A stretch of DNA of 64,000 bases. Source: Misgurnus anguillicaudatus. Its lineage: Eukaryota; Chordata; Actinopteri; Cypriniformes; Cobitidae. A program made the position numbers and the translations under genes. The stretch lies in NCBI RefSeq assembly GCF_027580225.2, contig NC_073346.2, forward strand, positions 9,326,001-9,390,000, read 5' to 3'. This document shows positions 42,188 through 54,480 of the stretch, piece by piece. Below the pieces are notes generated by a model, which had not been told where the DNA came from, did not search any database, and worked only from the letters and a program-made list of their open reading frames with translations. The first letter of the stretch is position 1. The number at the start of each line of letters is the position of its first letter.

Positions 42188-42725
42188 TATTTTCTTCAAC
42201 AGAATTTACTTTTCAAGGACTACATATGGCTGGTTTAGACTTCAGCCCTCTACTTACCAGGTATGATGACAATATTCTGAATTTTTGGCTAACCCTTTAC
42301 CCACAGGAATACACCAATAAAGGACGTGACCTTGTTGTGCTTCAACGGAGAAGACGAAAAGTTGCATTAGTAGAGTGTTTTTATCGCCATGCCATTAAGA
42401 CGCTGTTATTTTTATCTTGGAGTCAAATCCCCTTTGTTTGGCCATTGCTGAGAACAGCTTCATCAATCTGACGTGACCTTTCCAGCGTGCGCTAAGCTGC
42501 TGTTGAACACACTGGACCAGCTATACAATCAGAACTCATTACGTATTTCTGAAGGAGGGACTTCACAGAACAAGGAAGACATCAGCCTGTTTTAAGAACA
42601 GTGAAAACAGCGCTATATAAGTAAACATACTTAATTTTTCACACAGGAAACATTAACACTTTATATTGCGCACCGTAAACACAATAAAAGCTTTGAAAAC
42701 ACAGAAAAAACGGCACATTTAAAGC

Positions 42726-45560
42726 TGTCCAAATGAAGTCAACACATTACTAATGATAAATACATTTTTATATTTTATTTTTTACGGTAGGAAATTTACA
42801 AAATAACCTCATGAAATATGATCTTTACTTAAAGATCTGAGTCACGATTTTACATTTCTTTCAGTGTGTAAGTGTGTATTAGACATCAGAGGTATTCAGA
42901 CCAATCACAAAGTACAGTATAGCTGGCAAATCAGGGACACAGAGCTTTCCAAATCAATGAGTTTTGTACATAATCAATGCATTTGAGGAAGTCACTATAT
43001 CTGGTGCTACAAAAATGTACGGAATGTGAAAAATAATGTTTTTTTAAGCATAAACCACGCAAACACATTGTATTATACCAAATACACAAAATAACGTTGT
43101 TTTTAGCACTGAAATAGGTGAAGTTTAATATTCTAATGATTTTCGCTTTTGACATTTTTATCCATTTATTTCCACTTATAAAAAATAGGATAATTATAGT
43201 TTTTATAAAATAGCTTAATTTATCATAAATTCTGTGTAACTAAACCTCAGAAAAATAAGACTACTAACCAACAGCACTACATTGTATAATATGTACTGTT
43301 TATTTAAAATTTAAGAATGTTTTAGGTCATACATTTTCTTTGGGGCGGGGGTACGAACGGATGCGTCCTACACAAGGGGTGCCACACAGCTAAAAAGTTT
43401 AGGGTCCCATATGAGAGACTTATGTGCAAATACCACACCTACAAATTAAGTTATTTGCCTGTCAATATACAAATAATATTGCTTACATAATGCCATTATG
43501 TGATTGACCAGATTCAGGTATTCCAGACAGATGTGTAAAACTGTCAAATAAATGAAGGTTATTACAATATGCTGCCTGTAAATCTACATTTTGCTGAATG
43601 TCAGCCATTAAAACATCTTACAGTAACTGTCCTCAGACAAAGATAAATCTCAAAAAGTCATTCAATAATTTCTGCAAAGCGTGTGGTTAAATCAGTGTTC
43701 GCACTGACACATTTAAAAGAGGACTTTACACATTGCCCTTGTGAGCCTGTCCACGATAAACACATCATGCTCTCTCCTTCCACCTGAATGGCAAATTAAT
43801 GTTGCATAATGAATTAAATCATATCTCTATTGCATTAAATCACGCTCGATTTTATTATGCTGACAGTATCGCTCGCTGCTTTATAGCTTTCATGAAGAGA
43901 GAGAGACGAGATGTGAAAGGGTAAAAATGACGAACAGAGGTGTCAAGCAAGGACAAAATTATGTTATTATGAGCTAGAGAGGAGATTAAGATTAAATCGT
44001 ATAAGAGCAATACAGCATTTTGTGAGGCAGGTGTCTGAAAAGACTGGTAAGAATTAAATCAAAAGCTACACAAATAGTTTTTTTTATTAATTATTCGTTT
44101 TTATTATGTATTATAAAGTTAAATATGCTTAATAAAGTGTGAATTATTTTCAAATCAAACTTTCTTGCATGACGTGAATGTTGAGAAAGCACTAATGCAT
44201 TCTGGGTAAGCTTCAGCCTCCATTATTAAATCCATCACCTAAAAGCAAAGTATTGATTTTTCAAGTGGTTTTACAAATCTGTAAAACATCCAGTGGGGTA
44301 ATTACAAGAATGTGGGACTTTAATAAATCATACGGAAAGGGTCTAAAGTTACAACTGTGAGCTGTGCACTGAAGAAAATGAAAACTTGTCAAACTACAAA
44401 AACAAATCTTTGGATTTAGTTGCAAAGGAACAACAGCCATTCTCTTGTTTTTCTTGGTCGGTGAAAATTATAGAGAAAATAAACAACATGGAAACTAAAG
44501 CATAGATTTATTATAATAAAAACTGCCATGCATTGTGTTTGAATGCTCTCTGGGAACCCTTAAGATTTCCGGCTCTTTGGTAGCCACACACCAACAACAG
44601 AAATATTGCTGTAATACCTCTAAAATAAACCAAGCGGGAAAAGTGTATTAAAAGAATAAACCATCTCGTTCAATTTACAACTGGCAATTTACACATACAA
44701 TTACGACTAACCTGTTTAATAATTAAAAGCTCTAGTCAGCTATGAAGTTATTAAAAGAAAATGCTGCTGAGAAAAACAGAGCGCAAGTAAATTTAAGAGC
44801 AAGAAAATAATGAAGAAATATGTCGCTGACGACCGCAGCCATTCCTCTGAAACACAGGAGGCGATACACAGAGCGTGAATCATGGGAAGGACTGTAATTA
44901 CTGGGATATAGCCGGTGTGCTGCATACATTTGCATGATCTCGGTGACAAATGCCCCTTTTAGTACATGTCATACGATTCGTGTGTCAGAAAGCGCCGGTG
45001 TGCATATAAATCTAACAGGGCCATCTTCCAGACTCCATAATTACATCAAATGGAGGAATTAGTGCTTTCCTACACAATGAAAGTCCCATCGCCCCTCAAT
45101 CTCTCAACCTCAATGGTGAGATGAACTTTTTGAAGGAACACTGAAAAGAATTGTGAGGCTGTTTTTGATTCATAAATCTGTTTTGTGTTGGTTCGCTTGT
45201 TAATCTTTTAATTGAAATGAGGGCGCGTCACAGACCTTATACTGTACATTAGTATTGTGGAGATGCTGATGATGTTTGTGCATATGCATTTAAAGCATAT
45301 GATGATGTGATGGTAATGTGATGAAAGTGATGTAAATAATAAAGTAGATTGAGGATGATGATGATAATAAAAGGATATAATGATGATTATGAATTATTGT
45401 GTTTCATTTTTTTTTTTGGGGGGGGGGGGGTTAAAGCATCTGCCAAATGTGTAAAAGTAGGCCTACATGATGTAATGGCAATATATGTTAATGAATATGA
45501 TGAAGGTGATGATTATGATTAAGCATTTGGTGATGTGATGGTAATAGAAGTTGGTGATGT
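42726..45560. other. Gene-free stretch with a G/T simple run and GAT-rich sequence
   Basis: No exon recognised. A poly-T/poly-G tract lies at about 45409-45431, and GATGAT-rich sequence at about 45260-45380 and 45480-45560. 43720-43960 and 44930-45070 are low-repeat, with ATTA/TAAT motifs, and could be regulatory (see findings). Confidence 0.4.
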
Positions 45561-45908
45561 ACACTGCAAAAAATGACTTTCTTACTTAGTATATTTGTCA
45601 TGTTTTCAGTACAAATATCTAAAATATCTTAAATCAAGATGCATTTTCTTGAGCAAAATGACCAAAAAAAAATCTATTTTTTTAGATTAAAAACTACAAT
45701 TTAAGTGAATTTGGGCTTAATACTAGCAAAATATCTGCCAATGGGGTAAGTTTTTCTTTTCTTGAATTAAATGTTTAAAAAAGTTCCAAAATAATTTTCT
45801 AACCCCATTCCTTTGCCAGATTTTTTTTCAAATTCATTTAAATTGTATTTTTTTTTCTCTAAAAATAGCAGACTGGTCTAAATGAAAGTTATAGTCACAC
45901 AAAATTTA

Positions 45909-47410
45909 CAGTGAGGAAAATAAGTATTTAAACACCCTGCTATTTTGCAAGTTTTCCCACTTAGAAATCATGGAGGGGTCTGAAATTGTCATCATAGGAG
46001 AGACATTGTCCACTGTGAGAGACATAATCTAAAAAAAACATCCAGAAATCACAATATATGATTTTTTTTAACTATTTATTTGTATGATACAGCTGCAAAT
46101 AAGTATTTGACACCTGTCTATCAGCTAGAATTCTGACCCTAAAAGACCTGTTAGTCTGCCTTTAAAATGTCCACCTCCACTCCATTTATTATCCTAAATA
46201 AGATGGACCTGTTTGAGGTAGTTAGCTGCATAAAGACACCGGTCCACCTCATGCAATCAGTAAGAATCCAACTACTAACAAGGCCAAGACCAAAGAGCTG
46301 CCCAAAGACACTAGAGACTAAATTGTACACCTCCACAAAGCTGGAAAGGGCTATGGGGACATTGCCAAGCAGCTTGGTGAAAAAAGGTCCACTGTTGGAG
46401 CAATCATTAGAAAATGGAAGAAGCTAAACATGACTGTCAATCTCCCTCAGACTGGGGCTCCATGCAAGATCTCACCTCGTGGTAACTTAATGATCCCAAG
46501 AAAGGTGAGAAATCAGCCCAGAACTACACGGGAGGAGCTGGTCAATGACCTGAGACCACCGTTTCCAAGGTTACTGTTGGTAATACACTAAGACGTCATG
46601 GTTTGAATTCATGCATGACACAGAAGGTTCCCCTGCTTAAACCAGCACATGTCCAGGTCCGTCTTAAGTTTGCCAATGACCATTTGGATGATCCAGAGGT
46701 GACCAAAACAGACCTTTTTGGTCATAATTCCATTAAGCGTGTTTGGAGAAAGAAGAATGATGAGTACCATCCCAAGAACACCATCCCTACATTGAAGCAT
46801 GGGGGTGGTAGCATCATGCTTTGGGGGTGTTTTTCTGAACATGGGACAGGGCGACTGCACTGTATTAAGGTGAGGATGACCGGGGCCATATATTGCGAGA
46901 TTTTGGGGAACAACCTCCTTCCCTCAGTCAGAGCATTGAAGATGGGTCGAGGCAGGGTCTTCCAACATGACAATGACCCGAAACACACAGCCGGATAACC
47001 AAGGAGTGGCTCTGTAAGAAGCATATCAAGGTTCTGGCGTGGCCTAGCCAGTCTCCAGACCTAAACCCAATAGAGAATCTTTAGAGGGAGATTAACCTCC
47101 TAGAACCTGACTGATCTAGAGAAGATCTGTCTGGAGAAGTGGGCCAAAATCCTTCCTGCAGTGTGTGCAAACCTGGTGAAAAATTACAGGAAACGTTTGA
47201 CCTCTGTAATTGCAAACAAACGCTACTGTACCAAATATTACCATTGCCTTTCTCAGTTGAAAAATCATACATTGTCATTTTTGGATTTTTTTAAATGATG
47301 TCTCTCACAGTGAACATGCACCTACGATGACAATTTCAGACCCCTCCATGATTTCTAAGTGGGAGAACTTGCAAAATAGCAGGGTGTTCAAATACTTATT
47401 TTCCTCACTG
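45909..47410 (+). mobile_element. Second Tc1-like family, 1502 bp with long inverted repeats
   Basis: Starts CAGTGAGGAAAATAAGTATT and ends AATACTTATTTTCCTCACTG, flanked by TA on both sides. The terminal inverted repeats extend for well over 85 bp, with a further degenerate part. The transposase inside is decayed. Confidence 0.95.
46275..47200 (+). pseudogene. Tc1-like transposase pseudogene (second family)
   Basis: Recognisable segments: KELPKDTRD, then an in-frame TAA, then [18 protein letters not shown] (helix-turn-helix), a long open stretch at 46603-46998 with [39 protein letters not shown] and [11 protein letters not shown] (second catalytic Asp), and [10 protein letters not shown] (Glu) near 47055-47085 followed by another stop. 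The segment that would carry the first Asp reads GHNSIKRVW where family members have SDE-type sequence, so that catalytic residue looks lost. Several stops and frame changes make it inactive. Confidence 0.85.
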
Positions 47411-47830
47411 TATTTGTGTCCATGGCACAATGTTAGGTGCCTTGAGCACGAATTTCTTTCATGACACTCGCAAAAAAAATTCTATAAATAGTTTTTCGTA
47501 TGCGTTGCACGACTTTCTTTTTCGTGGCATTGTATGTTTTGTTTTCTCATTGTTTTTTTCCTATTTTCCTTCCATTGTCACTTGGGGTTGTGGTTAGTAT
47601 CACTTTCTGTTACATGCTCAACGCACGTAAAAAGCTGAATTTCATGCCATGGACACGAATAAATTGATAACATTTTTTGTGAATATAACACAACTTTCCA
47701 TGAGATCATGTTGAAAAATAGATTTATTTCCTTAGGTCATCAAGAAAATGCATCTAAATTGAAGAATCTTTAGATATTTGTACTGAAAACAAGACAAAAA
47801 TACTAAGTAAGAAAGTCATTTTTGTTGTTT

Positions 47831-49694
47831 AAAAAATGTCGATGATGTAATGATGAAGCAGATGGTGATCATGAAATGATTTTGGTGATGATGATGATGG
47901 TAGCGGTATGATATTGAATGTACAGTATGAGAACCCTTAAGGCTCATTTCTCAAACAAGCAGTATGATAAATGAAAAACTCTGGTACACCGATACAGCAC
48001 ACTGTGTATTGTGTGAAATGATGTAGTGTTGACTATATTAAGCATAATGACTGCATATATGTCACTTTGAAAATAATAAATTGTGAGTTATGTCTTATTA
48101 GTATCAGTACGTCAAAGCTTCCTATGCCTATAGTTTGTATTCCCTGTCATATCCTTCCAGCTCCAGGCACCTAGATGTAGAAACCTGGGAATCAGTGATG
48201 TATACATCCTGCATTATGCTTCAGTCAGGGCTTTTTACTGAGACATGATCAAACTTTACATGCTCACACTGCTGACAGGAGCTTCAGACGAGTTACGAAA
48301 TGAACAAAGATGCTTTATACTTCAGCAGCGCGTGACATAAATTAATAAAGAAATGTTTGACAACAGTGTGCGCCTGATGTACTGTCTAATGTATTATTTT
48401 GAATACGAAGCCCAAGTTCATGTGCACTTTGTGAAGCTCTACTGTAAATGAATCGCACCACTGCAGTTGTAATTGAGCTCTGATGGAACACAAGGAAACA
48501 ATCTTCACTCCAATTTTAAGCCACGTTCACATACAAAGCCCACCGAATGTCCAATTTCGTACAGAGTACCTGAGCGCGGGCGACCTCCATTCTGCCGTGA
48601 AAGCGAGCGTTTCGCCTGTTTCCTGAAACGACACTTTGACAATATCTTATTTTCAAAGGACACTTGCCTGTCAAATGCAATGACTTCAGAAACGACTGAC
48701 GTGCACCGCCGAGGACAAGTAGCTATTGATTTTCCGTGTCATCCAAACAAAAGATACTGTCTCCTCAGGCGCTTTGAAATACTGTCATCAATGATCATTC
48801 ACAGTGTGCAGATGTAGGAAGACAAACCTGTATCTTGCAATCTCTCCATCTGTCCTGAATGGCAGCTCTCTAACTATGTCTTTCTTTCTTACAGCATAAA
48901 AGCTAGCAATTGCCCATATTTCGGTAAGGTCGGGCAATGGCATTGAATGTCGTACAATGCGGTGGTCACACAAGCCCTCTGTGGTTAGGGACGTCAGTGT
49001 TTTCCGATAACAGAACGCTTAGAATTCCAAAACTCTTTACATCAGATTTACAATCAGACCTCAAGCCTTTATATGTGTCATGCAAACATAGAAATCTAAC
49101 AATTTATTTCGGGCAGCTTGCTTATTTTTATACTATTCAACACACAGATGTGATAATACACCAACACATCTATTCTCTGTTGCGAGCTACCTGTCACTTA
49201 CAAAATCACCACCCTCAGCACTCTATACAGCGAACGATTTCTTAAATCAGGTAGTTCAGCATGACAAGAATATATGGAGCTTTTCGATCTGAGATGCTGA
49301 ATTTGTGTGCTCTTGGGAAATATGAGCGGAGATGCGAAAGCCTTGAAGAAGCAAGAACAAGTAAATGGGCCCGAGTGTGCAGCTGTAGGATGGAAGCATT
49401 AAAAACTTCAGGAGACTGATATATGGTTTACATTCAAATACGTAGCCTGTTATCCATCTATGTGGTAAAAATCAAAAAGCGATTCTTTTATGCTATTGGA
49501 AATTTTTGTGTTATCACATAAATCACTACTATGTCCTGCTTTAAAGTTAGACAAGTCAACCTCACAAAAAATATTTAAACTCTCTCATCTTTGTTTCCAA
49601 TGCTCAGCCTGTTTTACGGTATAGCACCTACAGCATGTGCAGAGCAAAATGACATTTGAAAAAAAACATAGTATTTTGTACAGTACACTGTACA
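47831..49694. other. No gene recognised
   Basis: Contains (GAT)n-like sequence at about 47840-47900. 48440-48800 is mixed composition without repeats; the open frame 48473-48817 has no recognised content. Confidence 0.4.
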
Positions 49695-50700
49695 CTACAA
49701 AACTGTTGTACCTTTTTGGCACGTCCACAGACATTCAAGAGGGGTGCAAAAGTCACGTCCAGACACTAACCCTGTTTTGCATGTCCACAGACATCCATAA
49801 GGGATCATAGTCTGACGTTCATATGCTGACCCTGTTTTGCACTTCAACAGATGCCCATAAGGGGTCATAGTCTGACGTTTTTGGCTTGTCTGTGGACAAG
49901 CCAAAAAGGTTCAGTGTATACTGAACCTTTTTGGCTTGTCCACAGACATTCAAGAGGAGTGCAAGAGTGACGTCCAGACACTGATCCTGTTTTGCACATC
50001 CACAGACATCCATAAGGGATCATACTCTGACGTTTATACGCCGACCCTGTTTTGCATGTCCACAGACATCCATAAGGGGTCATAGTCTGACATTCATGCA
50101 CTGAACCTTTTTGGCACATCCACAGACATCCAAGATGGGTGCAAGAGTGACGTCCAGACACTGATCCTGTTTTGCACATCCACAGACATCCATAAGGGAT
50201 CATACTCTGACGTTTATACGCCGACCCTGTTTTGCATGTCCACAGACATCCATAAGGGGTCATAGTCTGACATTCATGCACTGAACCTTTTTGGCACATC
50301 CACAGACATCCAAGATGGGTGCAAGAGTGACGTCCAGACACTGATCCTGTTTTGCACGTCCACGGACATCCATAAGGGGTTGTAGTCTGAAGTTCATAAA
50401 CTGAACCTTTTTGGCACGTCCACAGACATTCAAGAGGGGTGCAAGAGTGAAGTCCAGACACTGACCCTGTTTTGCACGTCCACAGACATCCATAAGGGAT
50501 CGTAGTCTGACGTTCATATGCTGACCCTGTTTTGCACGTCCACAGACATACATAAGGGGTCATAGTCTGATGTTCATATACTGAACCTTTTTGGTATGTT
50601 CACAGACATCCAAAAGGGGTGCAAGATTGACGTCTAGACACCGACCCTCTATTGCACGTCCAGCAGACGCTTAAAAGTGGGTCTGAACTAATGGACGTTA
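49695..50700. repeat. 60-bp minisatellite with a 180-bp higher-order unit
   Basis: About 16 monomers, each containing CCACAGACATCCATAAGGG or a close variant, recur every 60 bp. Monomers alternate between types with TTTTGCA and TTTTTGGCA. 49981-50160 and 50161-50340 look nearly identical, showing a three-monomer (180-bp) unit. Flanks (about 49680 and 50755-50835) share TTGTACCTTT-like MITE sequence. Confidence 0.95.
49879..49945. repeat. Hairpin inside the minisatellite
   Basis: 49890-49915 and 49920-49945 are perfect 26-nt inverted repeats around a 4-nt loop. A second, smaller palindrome (TTTTGGCTTGTC and its complement) overlaps at 49879-49906. Confidence 0.9.
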
Positions 50701-50987
50701 TACAGACATGATCTGAATGTCTCCCAGACGTTCCATGTATCCATAAACATACAAAAACGAACCTTTGAGGGTACCACCCCAGCAACAGAAAAGGTACAGT
50801 TTTGTACCTTTATTGTTCTTTTTTGACAGTGTATGGTTTACAATTATTTGATATTTTGACAACTTACAGGTTTGACAAGGTTACAAGTTTTTTGTTACAT
50901 TACACACACAGTAGACAAACAATGATGCGGTAACATGCACATCGAACAATACTTGACAACAACAGCGGAGTAAACAGAGATCATAAA

Positions 50988-51601
50988 GGCCCTGTCTCAA
51001 ATGTCACACTCCAGATTTGTGGACTTCCTCAGAGTCCCCACTTTGATGACATCATGTAGTGCAGACCTTAGGGACCCTTGACGTAAGTCTAAGAGGGCGC
51101 AGTCATATTTTGGGACAGACTCGAGCATCAAGCCGGAAATAGGAAGAGAAGTTGCCCATCAGTGTGAACTCCTCCTTTGTGTCGTCTGATTGGTCTGATT
51201 GCTCTTTGGCAAGGACATCTGGGTTGGTAAAGTGCGACGCAGCCCGCATCAAGGGTGTAATGGGGGCGCTGGTGAGCACACTTCGAAGCATAAAAATTAC
51301 AGATGGGACACCCTACGGCAGGGAAGGGCAACTTCAGTCCTGGAGAGCCGGTGTCCTGCAGAGTTTAGCTCCAACCATAATTAAACACACCTGAAGCAGC
51401 CAATTAGGGTCTTACTAGGCATACTAGAAACTTTTAGGCAGGTGTGCTGAGGCAAGTTGGAGCTAAACTCTGCAAGACACTGGCCCTCCAGGACCGAAGT
51501 TGCCCATCCCTGCCCTACGGACTTGTAGACTAAGCGAGCATGCGCAATTAAAGGCCACGAGACTAAAAGTCCACATGAAGTGCACCATTAAGGACAGGGC
51601 C
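50988..51601. mobile_element. Possible MITE with GGCCCTGTC ends, hosting a smaller MITE
   Basis: GGCCCTGTCTCAAATG at the left is matched by GGACAGGGCC at the right. The inside is interrupted by the 194-bp element at 51319-51512. Outer boundaries are approximate. Confidence 0.5.
51319..51512. mobile_element. 194-bp hAT-type MITE with a perfect 8-bp target duplication
   Basis: Starts CAGGGAAGGGCAACTTCAGT and ends GAAGTTGCCCATCCCTG. Terminal inverted repeats run about 57 bp. CCCTACGG lies on both sides (51311-51318 and 51513-51520). Confidence 0.95.
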
Positions 51602-51650
51602 ATAGAGTCCAGATAAGGGTGAACAGGTGAAGACGGTAATCAAAGCAACA

Positions 51651-52093
51651 TGATCTCACAAAGTTCCGTGGGATAGTCACGGAATTTTGTGCTCATTTTT
51701 CCGTGGCATTCTCACGGATCTCCTCATTTTTCCATGGCCCTGCTACGGACTGTCTTTTTCGTGGCATTCTCACGGATTGGTTACTCAACTGCTTTTTTCT
51801 ATTTTCAAACCTCTGCTTTATTCTTTTATATTTTCTAAACTTTAAACAATTGTTGCCTGGCGTTGGGGTTAGAGTTGGGTTTGGGTAGGGATGTCATTTC
51901 ATGTAAATCTAACCCTAAACCGAAGCGAAAATGGTAAGAAAATAGGACAAAACAGTTGAGTAACCAATCCGTGAGAATGCCACGAAAAAGACAGTCCGTA
52001 GCAGGGCCACGGAAAAATGCGGAGATCCGTGAGAATGCCAAGGAAAAATGAGCACAAAATTCCGTGACTATGCCACGGAAATTCGTGAGATCA
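51651..52093. mobile_element. 443-bp foldback element built from CCGTGGCATTCTCACGGA motifs
   Basis: Starts TGATCTCACAAAGTTCCGTG and ends CACGGAAATTCGTGAGATCA. Arms of about 180 bp are inverted copies, and each arm contains repeated CCGTGGCATTCTCACGGAT-like palindromic motifs. The centre is the AT-rich to GGTT-rich sequence at about 51830-51900. Confidence 0.85.
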
Positions 52094-54180
52094 GGTTGAT
52101 CAAAGATGTATATGATGGGGTGCAAAGGATCATGGGTGTTGTAGTCCGGTGAGTGAGGGCAGATGATAGGGAATATGTTACATTTGTGTGACATTTACAT
52201 GTATGCATTTGGAAGACACATCTAGCCAAAGCATCTGAGGTACATATTTTCTTGGGGGTCAAGCCCAATTGCAATGCTAACACAATGCTCTAGTAGAGAT
52301 ACAGGAAGACCAGATCTCAACAGATGTTGCAAAAATGTCCCATAAAATCGAAATATTTAAAAACTTTATAAATAATTGTTTAAGTGTGTCACATAAGTAG
52401 CCTATAGTGTAAGATCTCCCTCAAAATACATAAAACACCACAACATGGCAATTTGTGTACAATCACACAGATGCTATAGCTGTTTTTCGGCCAAAATATT
52501 TAACAGAACCTCTGAGTGTCATCAAGCCAGCTGCTGCTGAGAATAGTAAAGTATATAGCATAGTAAAGATGCCTTTCATCTGAAAAGGTTTGAATTAAAC
52601 ATGTTAATGCTTAACTATAAAGTAAACACTTAGAAAGTTAACACTCTGCATCACATCTTACACTAAAAAAATGTACAAAAGTTGTCACTGATACCTTTCA
52701 AAAAGGTCCTAATACTGTATATACCACTTGTACCTTTGAGGAACCAATATACACCTTTTAGATACTTACGTTTCTCAAAATTGTAAGGCAGCATGAACAT
52801 TTACCTGAAACACAAACATTTTTACTACAGTGTAGGCCTATTTCATGGTATATTTTCATAGGGGATCTCATGACATCATAATAACCATATAATTGTTTCA
52901 AAATAAAAGTAATCTTAACCCAAAACAAATTTTGAAAACACAAACAGTTTCCAAGTTTACATTTATTGTACAAATCCAATGAGTGATGACCAGTTTGTGT
53001 AAGACCTGACAAGGTGAATCAAGACAAGAGGTTTTTGTGTGATGCATTAGCATCTTACAGTTCTAATTAACCTTCCTACTGCTCTAATTAATTAAATTCC
53101 AGCAAGGTCAAGCGCCATGAATTGAACAATTAAGCACTTACCCGGTATGAGACGTTTGCCGTGTTAACTTAGTTAAGTTCTGCTTTGAGTGCAGCACGTA
53201 TAGGTGGATGTAGGGGGTTTCGAAGGCTTTCCATGAGCCTGCCCGACACATCTGCTGGCGATGCTGCGTGTATGTTAGGGGAGCGATCGCATGTGTTATT
53301 CTCAATCCATCTGCCCACAAGTCATCATGCGATTGTCGACAGAGGGCAAGAAACTGAGAAGAAACCTGGCACCAGCACTTTCTAGTTTTATGGTCCTTGG
53401 TGCAACTTGAGCCTGCGATACCACCAGGGTAATGAGGCAGTTGGACACAACAGCTTGCTGATGTTCTGAAACGGCTCTAATAACTAGGTATCATTTACTA
53501 TGCTAGTCCCCCCAAGACCTAACCCATTCCTGTCTAGCAGTGTGTAACCTGCCAAATGTGACTGCCAACTGTTCTTGTCCTCGGGACATCCTTCGAATTG
53601 GCGCTTGTACAGTGTTCGGATGTGACAGCAGGCCTAACAAAGTCCTTTGTGGGATTGTTAGGAATATTGTTGCTTCTTCTCATCAACCTAAAGCTCAGAA
53701 GAATAATACATAATGCATCACCGTTTCTATTTCCTTTGGTAAGGCAAAAGTTTTTCTAGGCAATAGTAGTGATTTTGCTTATTGTATCTACTAAAAGTGA
53801 TCTAATCTAGGCCTTATTGTATTTCCTGAGACTTTGCATGGTTTTGTTCCTGGTTTTTAAGGATGAGGCCAGGCATGTCATGCAACCTGTCCACATTGCC
53901 ATCTGCCTAAACTGAAAGCCCCTGCCAAATGACAGAAGAATGTGTGCCAAAATTCTCAGTTTGATTAGATGTGTTCTCTGATATTAACAACATAAGCCTG
54001 GGGAAGTGATTATTTTCTGATTTTGAAGGCTGATAAGCTTTGTTTTTTTTCTGTCTGACTCCTAACTATGCACAATTATATAGTTAGCTGCACTTAAGCT
54101 TTTGTTAATTTAATGATAAAAACATACTGCTAATAAAAACATAACGTAAGGACATTGTATGAACAACACATAATTTGGTA
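52094..54180. other. No gene recognised
   Basis: About 52680-52770 resembles a TTGTACCTTTGAGG-type MITE fragment. 53040-53130 is AATTAA-rich, low-repeat sequence. No exon seen. Confidence 0.4.
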
Positions 54181-54194
54181 ACACTTTATTTTTA

Positions 54195-54423
54195 GTGTGT
54201 CTAAAGGTCTTGGTCTCGTCTTGGAATCGACAGCATTTTTACTCTGTCTCGTCTTGGTCTCAGACAAAGAGGACTCGGAATTTTATTTCAAGTCCAGTCA
54301 AGACCAAAACTATGGCACATCACAAATATATTTTTTTATCATTCATTTTATGCAGTTTATTCAGGTTTGGCATATGATGTTGGCGTTGATTAAGCATAAG
54401 TTTCTCCCAATGAAAATACGCAC

Positions 54424-54480
<57 letters not shown>

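Larger units (their letters stand above)
40843..42725. repeat. MITE family R, copy 2, split by a Tc1-like element
   Basis: Outer parts (40843-40962 and 42188-42725) match copy 1 at 10886-11794 in order, with shared GTAATGTTGCTGTTA and CTACTT motifs. The Tc1-like element lies between them. Confidence 0.8.
45561..47830. repeat. Common teleost MITE split by a Tc1-like element
   Basis: The left part begins AATGACTTTCTTACTTAGTA and contains TTTTCAGTACAAATATCTAA. The right part ends with the reverse complement (ATACTAAGTAAGAAAGTCATT). About 47480-47650 is an extra piece with TTTTCGTGGCATTG-like sequence related to the element at 51651. The Tc1-like element occupies 45909-47410. Confidence 0.85.

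Noticed and set aside
48473..48817. 114-aa ORF as a gene
   Set aside because: Low-complexity-free but without a recognised domain, splice signals or conservation evidence; length is within chance for 64 kb.
49865..50563. 232-aa minus-strand frame in the minisatellite as a real gene
   Set aside because: It follows from a 60-bp period being divisible by three; no conserved domain or upstream gene signal. Kept only as a finding.
49695..50700. CRISPR-like array
   Set aside because: The repeats are head-to-tail 60-bp monomers without unique spacers, in a vertebrate genome context.
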